64,000 nt of DNA from Polycyclovorans sp964425915 (GTDB taxonomy: Bacteria > Pseudomonadota > Gammaproteobacteria > Nevskiales > Nevskiaceae), in NCBI GenBank assembly GCA_964425915.1, contig CAYROO010000005.1:62001-126000 (forward strand). Reading direction: 5' to 3'. The number at the start of each line of letters is the position of its first letter. The first letter of the stretch is position 1. The notes below the pieces were generated by a model. The model worked only from the letters and a program-made list of their open reading frames with translations, searched no databases and was not told the origin of the DNA. Shown one piece after another: positions 7,835 to 16,234 of the stretch. A program made the position numbers and the translations under genes.

Positions 7835-8431
7835 TCAGGCCTTGATCTTCCCAGCGATCACCGCTTTCAGCAGATCCAGTCGGTCGTTGCCCCAGAACAT
7901 GGCGCCTTGGTAGAAGAAGCTGGGGGCGCCGAACACGCCGCGTTCGACAGCGGCTTCGGTGTTCTGGCGCAGCTCGTCCTTGACCGGGTCGGTACCGGAG
8001 GCGGCAATCAGGGTATCGCCGTCCAGGCCGGCGCCGTCGAGGGCGGCCTTGATCACCTCAGGCTGGGAGATGTCATGGCCCTGGCCCCAGTACGCGCCCA
8101 TCACCGCCAGCGCCGCCTCGGCGCCCTTACCCTGCTGGCCGGCGGCCACAGACACGCGGCTGGCCAGCATGCTGTTCACGGGAAACACCTTGGGCATGGT
8201 CAGCGGCACCTGGTAGAGCTGGGACCAGCGCGCCAGGTCCTTGAACATGTACTGCGCCTTGGCAGGGATGGAGGCGGGCAAGCTCATGCCCCGTGCTTGG
8301 AACACCTTGCCCAGCAGAAAAGGCTTCCACACCACGGTGGCGCCGGTGTCGCGCTCGAAGGCGGCCATCTGCGTTGCGGCGAGGTAGGTGTAGGGGCTGC
8401 CGGGCTCCCAGAACAGTTCAACAGTGGCCAT
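7835..8431 (-). CDS. 2-hydroxychromene-2-carboxylate isomerase family protein (DsbA-like fold)
   Basis: A 198-residue kappa-class glutathione transferase/DsbA-superfamily protein. It opens with VELFWEPGSPYTYLAATQM, where the SPY segment replaces the CxxC of thiol oxidases, and ends with GVFGAPSFFYQGAMFWGNDRLDLL, the conserved cis-proline and substrate loop of HCCA isomerases. Characterised relatives isomerise hydroxychromene carboxylate during naphthalene breakdown, but no aromatic degradation genes are nearby, so the substrate is open. ATG 8431 is chosen because the 55 codons upstream are not family-like. It is divergent from the Anbu gene. Confidence 0.85.
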   Translation of the reverse strand: MATVELFWEPGSPYTYLAATQMAAFERDTGATVVWKPFLLGKVFQARGMSLPASIPAKAQYMFKDLARWSQLYQVPLTMPKVFPVNSMLASRVSVAAGQQGKGAEAALAVMGAYWGQGHDISQPEVIKAALDGAGLDGDTLIAASGTDPVKDELRQNTEAAVERGVFGAPSFFYQGAMFWGNDRLDLLKAVIAGKIKA

Positions 8432-8595
8432 CGCGTGGAATCTCCATTGATACAGGGGTTTTTCGAAGTCTGGCACAGCCCGTGCGTGGCCGCAGGGGGC
8501 CCTTTCGTCGTCCCATTGGCCGACGGCAGGGCAGGCATTCCGTACAATTGGGTTTCCTTCTTCCGGGTTGCCCCCCGCTCTCAGGTTTTTCGGCA

Positions 8596-9414
8596 ATGAC
8601 CTACTGTGTGGCCATCCGTGTGCGTTCGGGCTTGGTGTTCGCCGCCGACACGCGTACCAGTGCCGGCGTTGACGACGTTCGCACCTACAACAAGCTGCAC
8701 CACTTCGAGGCGCCGGGGCAGCGCTGCTTCGTATTGCTGTCTGCGGGCAACCTGGCCACCACCCAGGCGGTCATCAATGCGATGACGCGGGACTGGAACA
8801 ACCCGGACCCCAACGTTGTCAGCCTGCGTACGGTTCGGCACATGTTCGATGCCGCCGAATATGTGGGGCGGCTGTCGGTGCAGGCCCAGCGCGATTTCGC
8901 GGCCAATGCGGCTCAGGTCGATTTCCGCACCACCCTGGTGCTGGGCGGCCAGATCATGGGCGAGGACCCGGCGCTGTACCTGGTCTATCCGGAAGGCAAC
9001 TGCATCTCCACCAGCCCCGACACGCCCTATTTGCAGATCGGCGAGAGCAAGTACGGCAAGCCCATCCTCGACCGCATCATCCGCAACGACACCACCCTCG
9101 AGGATGCCGCCCGCTGCGCCCTGGTGTCGCTGGATTCCACCATGAAGTCCAACCTCACCGTCGGGCCGCCGTTGGATCTGGCGATCCTGCCACGCGATGC
9201 CATGGCGGTGTCGCATAAGTTGCGGCTGGATCTCGATACCCCCTTCTACGCCACCTTGAAGAAGGCCTGGGGCGAACAGTTGGAGCGGGTGTTCCGTGAC
9301 GCCCTGCCACGATTCGAGTGGGAGCCCTTGCCCCAGACGACGCAGGTACAGCAGCCCTTGCAGCAGCAGCAGCGCCTGGCGCCGCCGCCGGCCATCACCT
9401 TGCCGCCCGGATAG
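8596..9414 (+). CDS. Anbu-type proteasome-related peptidase
   Basis: A 272-residue Ntn-hydrolase of the Anbu family (ancestral beta subunit), related to HslV and the 20S proteasome. The N-terminus MTYCVAIRVRSGLVFAADTR matches Anbu, in which Met removal exposes the catalytic Thr; the following AADTRTSAG supplies the Asp of the active site, and LLSAGNLATTQ and YLQIGESKYGKPILDR are family segments. Length exceeds a typical ~245-residue Anbu by a Gln/Pro-rich C-terminal tail (QTTQVQQPLQQQQRLAPPP). In most genomes Anbu travels with a transglutaminase-like gene, an alpha-E gene and an ATP-grasp gene; none is here. Instead a membrane histidine kinase begins three bases after its stop. Confidence 0.9.
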   Translation: MTYCVAIRVRSGLVFAADTRTSAGVDDVRTYNKLHHFEAPGQRCFVLLSAGNLATTQAVINAMTRDWNNPDPNVVSLRTVRHMFDAAEYVGRLSVQAQRDFAANAAQVDFRTTLVLGGQIMGEDPALYLVYPEGNCISTSPDTPYLQIGESKYGKPILDRIIRNDTTLEDAARCALVSLDSTMKSNLTVGPPLDLAILPRDAMAVSHKLRLDLDTPFYATLKKAWGEQLERVFRDALPRFEWEPLPQTTQVQQPLQQQQRLAPPPAITLPPG

Positions 9415-9417
9415 CGC

Positions 9418-11709
9418 ATGGCCTGGGCCGAGGCCTTGTGGCGCGGCAATCGGGCCCCGGTAACCGTACTGGGAGCGGCCACCCTGGCCATCTTCCTCGG
9501 TCTGCTTTTCGCCTTGCAGCAAGCCACCAATGCGCCTTGGCTGGGCTTGCAGCTGGCCCCGATGCCGGACGGCTCTGGGGTGCAGGTGCGGATGGTGGCG
9601 CCACTGGGGCCGGCGGCCGGGCAGCTGGCGGTAGGACAAGGCGTGGACCGTTTGGCGGCGGACGGCGGGGCCCTAGACCTTGCTGCAGGCGATCTGGTCG
9701 AGGACCCAGACTTCGTCAACGACTATGACGACTTCAACCGCTTCGTCGAGCGACAAGAGGCACTGTCAGCACTGGTGGCGTCGGGGTCCGTTGCGATCCA
9801 TGGATCGGGTGGCGAGGTGGCGGTATTGGCGCCGCACCCTCGGCGACCGATCGGCAGCCTGCCGTTCGGCTTCTGGTTCCAGCTGGCGTTTGCCGCCGTG
9901 TGCCTGGGGGTGTCGGCCGGTGTCTATGCCTACAACCGCAGCATGGCCGCCTTGCTTTATCTGGTGTCGGGCGTTGGGCTGTTCATTGTCGGGGTTACCG
10001 CCAGCATCTACAGCACGCGGGAACTGGCGCTGCCGGGGCCGCTGATCCATCGGCTGTCGCTGGCCAACCATTTTGGCGGGCTGCTGTTCGGCGCCGCCTA
10101 CCTGTCCCTGATGTGGCGCTACCCGGTACGGCTGGCCCGCTTTCCCTTTGAGCTGGGCGTGTTCGCGGTGATGCTGGCGATCTTCGTGTTGCATGCCCGC
10201 CAGGCTCTGCTCAGCGGCATAGACGCCGGCTTTCGCTACCCCTTGATGATCTGTCTGGCGACCGCGGCGGTACTGTCGGCGGTGCAGTGGCGGCGCACCG
10301 CCGGGCGGCCGGTGGAGCGCGCCGCACTGCGCTGGTTCTTCCTGGTGTGGTTCACCGGCGCGCTGCTGTTCCAGGCGCTGCTGTTTGTGCCACTGATCAA
10401 TGCCCAGCCGCCGGTCATTCCGCAGACCTACCTGTTCGCCGGCCTGCTACCCGCCTTCCTGGTGATTCCCCTCGGCATCACCCGTTATCGCCTGTTTGAC
10501 CTCGACCGCTGGTGGCTGGCGGCTTGGTCGTGGTTCCTTGGCGGCATCGCCATCCTGTTGCTGGACCTGCTGCTGGTGGCGGTGCTGCAGCTCAATCGGG
10601 TGACGGCCGCGGCTGCCAGCGTGGCGGTGATCGGCTGGCTCTATTTCCCGGTGCGGGAGTGGGTGTGGACCCGGGTGACCCGCGGTGATGTGCAGTCCCG
10701 CCACAGTCGTTTGCAGCGGGCCTTGGAGCTGCTCACCGAAGCCGGCGCTGAGCGCGACTTCGAGCGGCGCTGGCAACAGGCCCTGCGCACGGTGTTTCAG
10801 CCGCTGGAGATGGTGCCGGCCAGCCCGGCGTCAGCCACCCTTAAGGTGGTCGATGATGGCCTCACCCTCTTGCTGCCAGCGGTCGCCGGTGCGCCCGCAC
10901 TGAGGCTGACCGGGGTCGATGAGGGGCGGCGTCTGTTCAGCCGCGAACATCTCGCCGCCGCGCGCAATCTGTGCCAGGTTGGCACGCGCGTCGGTGTGGC
11001 ACTGGAGCGCCTGGGCAGCCTCAATCAGATGCTGGAACAGCGGGTTGCTGAAAAGACCGAGCAGCTGCGGGTCGCCTATGAACAGGAGCGCTTGGCCGAG
11101 CGCAGGGCTGCGCAATCAGAAGAGCGCGAGCGGATCTTCCGGGATCTTCACGATGATCTCGGCGCCAAGCTGTTGACACTCGCCTGCAGCGCTGGCGATG
11201 GGCCCGTGGCGGATCTGGCGCGGTCGGCGCTGGAGGACCTTCGCGACACCGTTGCGGTACGCGACGACAAGGACCTCAGCGCAGCGGCGGTGGTGGCGGA
11301 CTGGCGCAATGAATGTCGCGAACGACTGGAAACCGCCGACGTCGACCTCGACTGGGATGTCCAGGGGCTGGCGTCGGCCCCCGCCTTCTCCGCCGATGTC
11401 CGAACCGCGCTGGGCCGCGTATTGCGCGAGGCGCTGAGCAATGCGATTCGCCACGCCCGTCCCCAGCACATCGCGGTAGATCTGCGGTTCGAGGGCGACG
11501 TGCTGTCGCTGCGGATGCGGCATGGCGGGGACATCGGCGATCCGCAGCGCTGGCGCGCCGGCCGTGGGGTGCTCAGCATGCGGTCCCGGCTGCAGCGACT
11601 TGGCGGCGAGCTGTACTGGCGGCGCGATGGCGACCGGCTGGAAACCGGCTGGCGCTGCGCGCTACACCCCGGCGCGGCGATCCCGCTCAGTTCAGAAAGT
11701 CGACCGTGA
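9418..11709 (+). CDS. membrane sensor histidine kinase with PDZ-like input segment
   Basis: A 763-residue histidine kinase of the HisKA_3 (NarL-partner) class. One membrane segment (about 15-36) precedes an extracytoplasmic region with PDZ-like pattern (VRMVAPLGPAAGQLAVGQGV, about 58-77). A block of about eight hydrophobic helices follows (about 145-420), then a coiled segment, and the phospho-acceptor His578 in FRDLHDDLGAKLL. The ATPase domain has the N box REALSNAIRHA and a G box (GRGVLSMRSRLQRLGG). It begins three bases after the Anbu stop, so the two are one operon. No response regulator follows: the next genes are on the other strand and overlap its 3' end by 23 bases. Signal and partner are unknown. 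Confidence 0.85.
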   Translation: MAWAEALWRGNRAPVTVLGAATLAIFLGLLFALQQATNAPWLGLQLAPMPDGSGVQVRMVAPLGPAAGQLAVGQGVDRLAADGGALDLAAGDLVEDPDFVNDYDDFNRFVERQEALSALVASGSVAIHGSGGEVAVLAPHPRRPIGSLPFGFWFQLAFAAVCLGVSAGVYAYNRSMAALLYLVSGVGLFIVGVTASIYSTRELALPGPLIHRLSLANHFGGLLFGAAYLSLMWRYPVRLARFPFELGVFAVMLAIFVLHARQALLSGIDAGFRYPLMICLATAAVLSAVQWRRTAGRPVERAALRWFFLVWFTGALLFQALLFVPLINAQPPVIPQTYLFAGLLPAFLVIPLGITRYRLFDLDRWWLAAWSWFLGGIAILLLDLLLVAVLQLNRVTAAAASVAVIGWLYFPVREWVWTRVTRGDVQSRHSRLQRALELLTEAGAERDFERRWQQALRTVFQPLEMVPASPASATLKVVDDGLTLLLPAVAGAPALRLTGVDEGRRLFSREHLAAARNLCQVGTRVGVALERLGSLNQMLEQRVAEKTEQLRVAYEQERLAERRAAQSEERERIFRDLHDDLGAKLLTLACSAGDGPVADLARSALEDLRDTVAVRDDKDLSAAAVVADWRNECRERLETADVDLDWDVQGLASAPAFSADVRTALGRVLREALSNAIRHARPQHIAVDLRFEGDVLSLRMRHGGDIGDPQRWRAGRGVLSMRSRLQRLGGELYWRRDGDRLETGWRCALHPGAAIPLSSESRP

Positions 11710-12556
11710 TGTCGGAGCGGTCGAGGCTGCGCTCGACCCGCCGCAGTGCCGTGAGCCCTTCGGCACCCAGTGGGGTGTCGAGGTCGGCAAAGCAGAACAG
11801 ACCCAAGGTGTAATCCCCCGCGGGCAAGTCGGTGATGCGGTACCGGTAGATGTTGCGGTCTTGGTCAAATCGAACCGCGCCCAGCGCCACCGGATTGAGC
11901 GCGGCATCCTCGATGAAATCGCCCAGGGTGGTCAGGCTTTGAGCGCCAAAGGCGTAGACCGCGGCCCCTTCGGCGGGCGCCGCCTGGTTGCGGCAATTGC
12001 TGCCCTGTACCAGTGCGGCGGCGACGTCGCCCTGGATATCTGCCAGCGCCTCGGGCAGGCCTGCCCGCGCCAACGGCCGGAAGCGCGCATTCGGCTGTAG
12101 CGTGGCGCGCTGGTCGGTGAGCGAGAACTGTGGCTCCAGCACCACCTGCAGCGTGGCGGTCTCGTCTTCCGCGATCTGCAGGTCGATGCTGGCGAAGCGA
12201 CCGTCGGCAGGGACCAAGTCCAACTCCGTGTCGTCGACATCGGTGACAGCCGTGCCGCCACTGGCGGCAAACAGCAGGGCAGCGCCGGTGAATCGTCCGG
12301 CACTGAGGGTGAGGTCGTCGATCAATCGCCGCGTCTCGCCGGGCGCCAGGGTGATCAAGTCCTGAGACCGCAGGGCGTCGCTTCGCAGCGTCACCGTGGT
12401 GCCGTCGCTGCGTTGCAGCACCACCCCGGTGATTTGCGGCGACAAGGCGGTCAAGGTGAGCGCATCACCGCGACTGACCTCGACGTTGAGCTGCGCCTCA
12501 CAGGCCGCCAGCAGGAGCGCAGCCGATAGCCACAGCCCGCGAGCCCGACCTCGCAT
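11687..12556 (-). CDS. hypothetical lipoprotein
   Basis: A 289-residue protein with a lipoprotein signal (LLLAAC, Cys19). The mature part shows beta-rich repeats reminiscent of DUF4382-type surface proteins (LNVEVSRGD..., TGVVLQRSDGTTVTLRSD), and near the end YRITDLPAGDYTLGLFC is typical of carboxypeptidase-regulatory-like beta sandwiches. No catalytic motif is visible. Its ATG overlaps the stop of the upstream lipoprotein gene (ATGA at 12554-12558), so both are one operon. It converges on and overlaps the histidine kinase gene. Likely outer-membrane or periplasmic; the function is not known. Confidence 0.75.
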   Translation of the reverse strand: MRGRARGLWLSAALLLAACEAQLNVEVSRGDALTLTALSPQITGVVLQRSDGTTVTLRSDALRSQDLITLAPGETRRLIDDLTLSAGRFTGAALLFAASGGTAVTDVDDTELDLVPADGRFASIDLQIAEDETATLQVVLEPQFSLTDQRATLQPNARFRPLARAGLPEALADIQGDVAAALVQGSNCRNQAAPAEGAAVYAFGAQSLTTLGDFIEDAALNPVALGAVRFDQDRNIYRYRITDLPAGDYTLGLFCFADLDTPLGAEGLTALRRVERSLDRSDITVDFLN

Positions 12557-13050
12557 CAGTTGGCAGGCCGCATTGCCAGTGGGGCGAGATTGTCACGGAC
12601 GGCGCGGGCACTGAAGGCACGGGTGTCGCCTTCGGGCTTGTCGCCCTTGAACATGGTGACGAAGGCCTGCGCCTGATACTTGGTGATGGGGTTGGACGTT
12701 CCCAGTCCGACACTGCCGAAGCTGCCCGGCCAGCCGCCGTAGTAGCCAAAGGCGCCACCAAACGACACGCTCTGGGTGTAGCGGGTGTCAGCCTCGGTAT
12801 CCAGGCCGTCCATTACAAAGTAATCGTAGCCGCTCTCCAGGGTGATCTCGGCGGCACGCAGCAACAGGTAATTCTCGACGGTTTGCCGTTCGGTCGACGA
12901 ATTCCCCTGGAAGGTGACCCGCACCCGGTTGTTTTCGATGCGCTGGTCGGAGTAACCCTGACCATCCATCAACGGTTGATAGGGTGTGGCGGTTGCGCAG
13001 CCGGCCAGAATGCCGACGGCGAGCAGGGGCAGCAGTTTCAGATCTCGCAT
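12556..13050 (-). CDS. CC0125-type lipoprotein
   Basis: A 164-residue lipoprotein with signal peptide and lipobox LAGC (Cys18). After the Cys, TPYQPLMDGQGYSDQRIENN matches the TPYQP...GYSDQRI signature of small proteobacterial lipoproteins annotated as the CC0125/CC1285 family. The middle contains RQTVENYLLLRAAEITLESGYDYF, the likely conserved core of the fold. A Gly/Tyr-rich stretch (GGAFGYYGGWPGSFGSVG) looks flexible. Role unknown; probably anchored in the outer membrane. ATG 13050 is chosen since it starts the signal peptide directly. First gene of a two-lipoprotein operon. Confidence 0.8.
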   Translation of the reverse strand: MRDLKLLPLLAVGILAGCATATPYQPLMDGQGYSDQRIENNRVRVTFQGNSSTERQTVENYLLLRAAEITLESGYDYFVMDGLDTEADTRYTQSVSFGGAFGYYGGWPGSFGSVGLGTSNPITKYQAQAFVTMFKGDKPEGDTRAFSARAVRDNLAPLAMRPAN

Positions 13051-13142
13051 GGTTGAATTCCGTGGGCAAGTGCGTGTTAGACGACTACGCACGGTAAACG
13101 GTTCCGGATGCGGATGGAAAGCGTCGCTGGGCCGATCTGCAC

Positions 13143-13175
13143 AAAAAAGGCACGGGCCGCTGCCGGCCCGTGCCT
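13143..13175 (-). terminator. rho-independent terminator after phoX
   Basis: Read on the minus strand, a perfect 11-bp stem (AGGCACGGGCC/GGCCCGTGCCT, 13165-13175 and 13148-13158) with a six-base loop is followed by six T residues (13143-13148). It lies 19 bases past the phoX stop and isolates it from the downstream lipoprotein genes. Confidence 0.92.
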
Positions 13176-13193
13176 CATTGCCGCGTGCTTTGC

Positions 13194-15287
13194 TTAGGCT
13201 GCGATCACGCCGCCGTCATCGCGGGTGATGACGATGGTGGCAGAGCGCGGGCGGGGCGCATTGCCAACGTCCTTGGCGTTGCCCGACAGCGCCGGCCAGG
13301 CGCTCTGCAGCTCAGCCAGTGAGCCGTCTTCGCCGGGGTGCTGGATGTTGACGAACAGGGTGCGGCCGTCCGGCGTCTCGGTGATGCCGGTGATTTCGCA
13401 GCCATTGGGCCCGACCAGGAAGCGCTTCACGGTTTCGCCCGATGCGGACTTGCCGAGGAACGTCGCCTGGGCGCCAACCAGGGTGGCGCTGCCATCGCCG
13501 ACGGCGCCCGGCAGCGCAGCCAGCATCTGGTTGTTGCTGCGACCTGCGCCCGGGAACACGCCATCGTCGGTCTGGATCCACAGAATGCCGCGGCGATCGA
13601 ACCACAGGCCGTCCGGGCTGGAGAAGTCGTTATCGTCGCTCAGACCCGAGGCGTTGACCGTGACCGGGTCTGCGTTGGCGGCAGCGGCCAGGAGGTAGAT
13701 GTCCCAATCGAAGCTGGTGGCCGTGACGCTGCCACCAAACTCGCGCCAGCGGATGATGTGCCCGTTGGGGTTGGTCCCGCGCGGGTTGGCCTCATCGGTC
13801 CCGTCTGCGTTGCGGCGCGTGTTGTTGGTCAGGGTCATGTACACCTCACCGTTGACCGGGTTCACCGCGCCCCACTCCGGACGGTCCATTTTGGTGGCGC
13901 CCACCGAATCGGCGGCGAGACGCGTGGCGACGCAGATGTCGCCCTGGCTGGTGAACGGGAAGGTGGCGTTGCCCGCGGTCAGGCCGTTCTTGCCAAAACC
14001 CAGCTCCACCCACTCACCGGTGCCGTCATCGTTGAATTTGGCGACATACAGCTTGCCGGCGTCGAGGTACTTGTCGCCGGCCGCCATACCGCCATTGGCA
14101 TCCGACGGATCCCACAGGGCGTCCGACACGAACTTGTAGATGTACTCGAAGCGGGAGTCGCAGCCCATGTAGTAAGCAATCGGCTCGCCGGCGCGCACTG
14201 GGCCCACCCAGGCGCCTTCGTGGGCAAAGCGGCCCAGCGCGGTGCGCTTGCGCGGCGTGCTGGCGGGCTGGGTCGGGTCGATTTCCACCACGTAGCCGAA
14301 GGTGTTGGCTTCGTTGCGGTAGTCGGCGCTGGCGGAAGCGCCCTTCACCGTGATGTCGAAGCGGGTGTAGACGTCACCCGCGACGCTGTCCCAGCGGCGG
14401 TAGGAGAAGCCGGCGCTGTTGGGACCCATCCCATAGCGGGCCAGCTGGGCGTTGTCGCTGGCGCTGCGCTGCGCGGCGTCATCCCCGCGGCGGAAGTAGG
14501 AGAACCAGTTCTCCTCGCAGGTCAGGTAGGTGCCCCAGGGGGTGTAGCCGTTGGCGCAGTTGTTGAGCGTGCCGCGGGTACGGGTGCCGCCCTGCGAGTA
14601 GGGCGTGGTGAGCATGGCGTTGCCGCGCGCCGGGCCGGTGATGTCCATCGGCGTGAAGGCGGTGATGCGGCGGTTGAAGCTGGAGCCCTTGACGTAGTCC
14701 CAGCCCCCGTTGTCGACCACTTCGATGACCGACACGCCGTGTGCGTTCATTTCGCGGTCCACTTCGGCCTGCGGGCGCGGGCCATCGGTGGCGCCCGAAT
14801 TGGTCGGGCCATTGGCGTGGATGTAGGTGTCCAGCACCTGCTCGTGGTTCATCACCAGCAGACCGCGGTCAGCGCGGTTGGGGCTCACCTGGCCATCGTT
14901 GCCGAGGCCGAAGTAGTACATGCCATCGTGCTGGTCGCCGGCACGCAGCTCATGGTCGGTCTGGCTGCCATTGTTGGCAAAGGCGGCGGCCGCGGCGGTG
15001 ATGGGGTCGCCGAAGGCGTACAGCACCTTGGCCGAGTAGCCCGCCGGCAAGGTCACGCGGTCGTCCAGATTTTTCGGAACGGCGGCAAAGCCCAGCGTCT
15101 CCGGCGTCATCAGCGGGCCGTTGTTGTTATCGCTGCAACCGACCAGGGCGAAGCCGCTCAAGGTGGTGGCGGCGGCGACCGTGACGCCGCCCTGCAGGAA
15201 GCTGCGGCGCGCCATGCGGGCTTCTAGCACCGAAGCGAAGGTCGGGTTGTTGGAGGGATTGCTGTCTTCGACGGGGTGATGACTCAT
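13194..15287 (-). CDS. phoX: PhoX-type alkaline phosphatase, Tat-exported
   Basis: A 697-residue phosphatase of the PhoX family (DUF839), a Ca/Fe-dependent phosphomonoesterase of the periplasm or cell surface. Residues about 27-52 form a twin-arginine signal (ARRSFLQGG then an Ala/Gly-rich hydrophobic stretch ending near LVGCSDN), so it is exported folded, possibly as a lipoprotein. Family segments include LLVMNHEQV, CEENWFSYF, GRFAHEGAWV, WGAVNPVNGEVYMTLTNN, SSPDGLWFDRRGILWIQTDDG and FVNIQHPGED. AGGAG at 15295-15299 supports ATG 15287. A PhoB box lies 69 bases upstream, so expression under phosphate starvation is expected. A strong terminator follows. Confidence 0.95.
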   Translation of the reverse strand: MSHHPVEDSNPSNNPTFASVLEARMARRSFLQGGVTVAAATTLSGFALVGCSDNNNGPLMTPETLGFAAVPKNLDDRVTLPAGYSAKVLYAFGDPITAAAAAFANNGSQTDHELRAGDQHDGMYYFGLGNDGQVSPNRADRGLLVMNHEQVLDTYIHANGPTNSGATDGPRPQAEVDREMNAHGVSVIEVVDNGGWDYVKGSSFNRRITAFTPMDITGPARGNAMLTTPYSQGGTRTRGTLNNCANGYTPWGTYLTCEENWFSYFRRGDDAAQRSASDNAQLARYGMGPNSAGFSYRRWDSVAGDVYTRFDITVKGASASADYRNEANTFGYVVEIDPTQPASTPRKRTALGRFAHEGAWVGPVRAGEPIAYYMGCDSRFEYIYKFVSDALWDPSDANGGMAAGDKYLDAGKLYVAKFNDDGTGEWVELGFGKNGLTAGNATFPFTSQGDICVATRLAADSVGATKMDRPEWGAVNPVNGEVYMTLTNNTRRNADGTDEANPRGTNPNGHIIRWREFGGSVTATSFDWDIYLLAAAANADPVTVNASGLSDDNDFSSPDGLWFDRRGILWIQTDDGVFPGAGRSNNQMLAALPGAVGDGSATLVGAQATFLGKSASGETVKRFLVGPNGCEITGITETPDGRTLFVNIQHPGEDGSLAELQSAWPALSGNAKDVGNAPRPRSATIVITRDDGGVIAA

Positions 15288-15355
15288 CGGGTAACTCCTG
15301 GCGGAAAGGCTTGGAAAGAACCCGCAGGAGGCTAGTGAGCCCAGATGTCGAAAAG

Positions 15356-15373
15356 TTGACCTATTGTTGACAG
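15356..15373 (-). promoter_or_regulatory. PhoB box upstream of phoX
   Basis: On the minus strand the sequence reads CTGTCAA-CAAT-AGGTCAA: two 7-base direct repeats close to the CTGTCAT half-site, separated by a 4-base AT-rich spacer, exactly the 18-base Pho box layout. It is on the phoX strand and 69 bases upstream of its start, in the position where a Pho box replaces the -35 element. Confidence 0.8.
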
Positions 15374-15435
15374 TTATGTGTGCGTTCTGCGACAGCGCCG
15401 CTGGACCTCGCCGGCGTGCCGCGCACTGACCCGGA

Positions 15436-16161
15436 TCAGGGCAGCGGATCGACGATGCTGTCGTCCGCCTCGGCGGGGGCGCCGATGATCAGGGCTTCGG
15501 GCTCTCCGGTGAAGCGCGGCTGGGTGTTGAGCACGAACAGATCCAGCACCGCCTTGAAGCGCGCAAACACTTCGCGCACCGGGTGCCGGTTGCCGAAGGC
15601 GGTGGTTTGCCCAATCCGCGCCACATAGGCGCTGGCGCCAGTCTGTCCCAGTTTGCGGGCGAGGAACAGGGCGCGATAGCCGTGGTACTTCTGAGTGATC
15701 AGGGTGTAGCGGTCGAGGCCCCAGACGCTTTGCGCGCGCACCACCGAATCCAGCGTGCGGAAGCCCGCGAAATCCATGGTGATGGCGTTGCCTGGCACCC
15801 CCAGTTCGATCAGCGCACGGCGCATCTGCCGCGGCTCGTTGTAGCTGCGATCGGGGTTGGCACCGGAGACAATCAGATGCTTGACCTTGCCGGCGCGGTA
15901 CAACTCGGCCGCGGCCCGCATGCGACCCTCGAATTCCTGATTGGGGCCGCCGTCACGGGCATAGTTGCTGGTGCCCAGCACCACGCCGACCTCATTGGCG
16001 GGCAGCAGCGCCAGGTCGGTGTAGAGGTAGGCGTCGGTGCTGTTGATGACCCAGCGGTTGGCGAGCAGGCCCAGCAGCAGAAAGCTGACCGTGCCGATGA
16101 TCAGCCAGCGACGCAGGCGCCGTTTGACCGAGGGCCTCACGCGGGGGCCCCGGCATTCCAT
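15436..16161 (-). CDS. SanA/YdcF-like DUF218 membrane protein
   Basis: A 241-residue protein with a basic N-terminus, one membrane anchor (about 19-36, LIIGTVSFLLLGLLANRW) and a DUF218 domain: VVLGTSNYARDGGPNQEFEGR, HLIVSGANPDRSYNEPRQM and the Gly/His segment TLITQKYHGYRALFLARKLG. SanA of E. coli has the same length and layout and affects envelope permeability to vancomycin and detergents. The ATG at 16161 lacks a good ribosome site; a GTG a few codons later is possible. It sits upstream of phoX on the same strand but beyond the PhoB box, so it is not part of that unit. Confidence 0.85.
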   Translation of the reverse strand: MECRGPRVRPSVKRRLRRWLIIGTVSFLLLGLLANRWVINSTDAYLYTDLALLPANEVGVVLGTSNYARDGGPNQEFEGRMRAAAELYRAGKVKHLIVSGANPDRSYNEPRQMRRALIELGVPGNAITMDFAGFRTLDSVVRAQSVWGLDRYTLITQKYHGYRALFLARKLGQTGASAYVARIGQTTAFGNRHPVREVFARFKAVLDLFVLNTQPRFTGEPEALIIGAPAEADDSIVDPLP

Positions 16162-16234
16162 GTGGTCGGTCGCGGGTTCAGTCGCATCGGCGCTCCCAGC
16201 AGCGCGGTCGGTTTCTTCCCGTGATTGTAGGCAT

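Noticed and set aside
13338..15227. 629-codon open frame on the plus strand opposite phoX
   Set aside because: Low-complexity Val/Gly/Ala/His-rich translation without motifs; phoX with its Tat signal, PhoB box and terminator explains the region.
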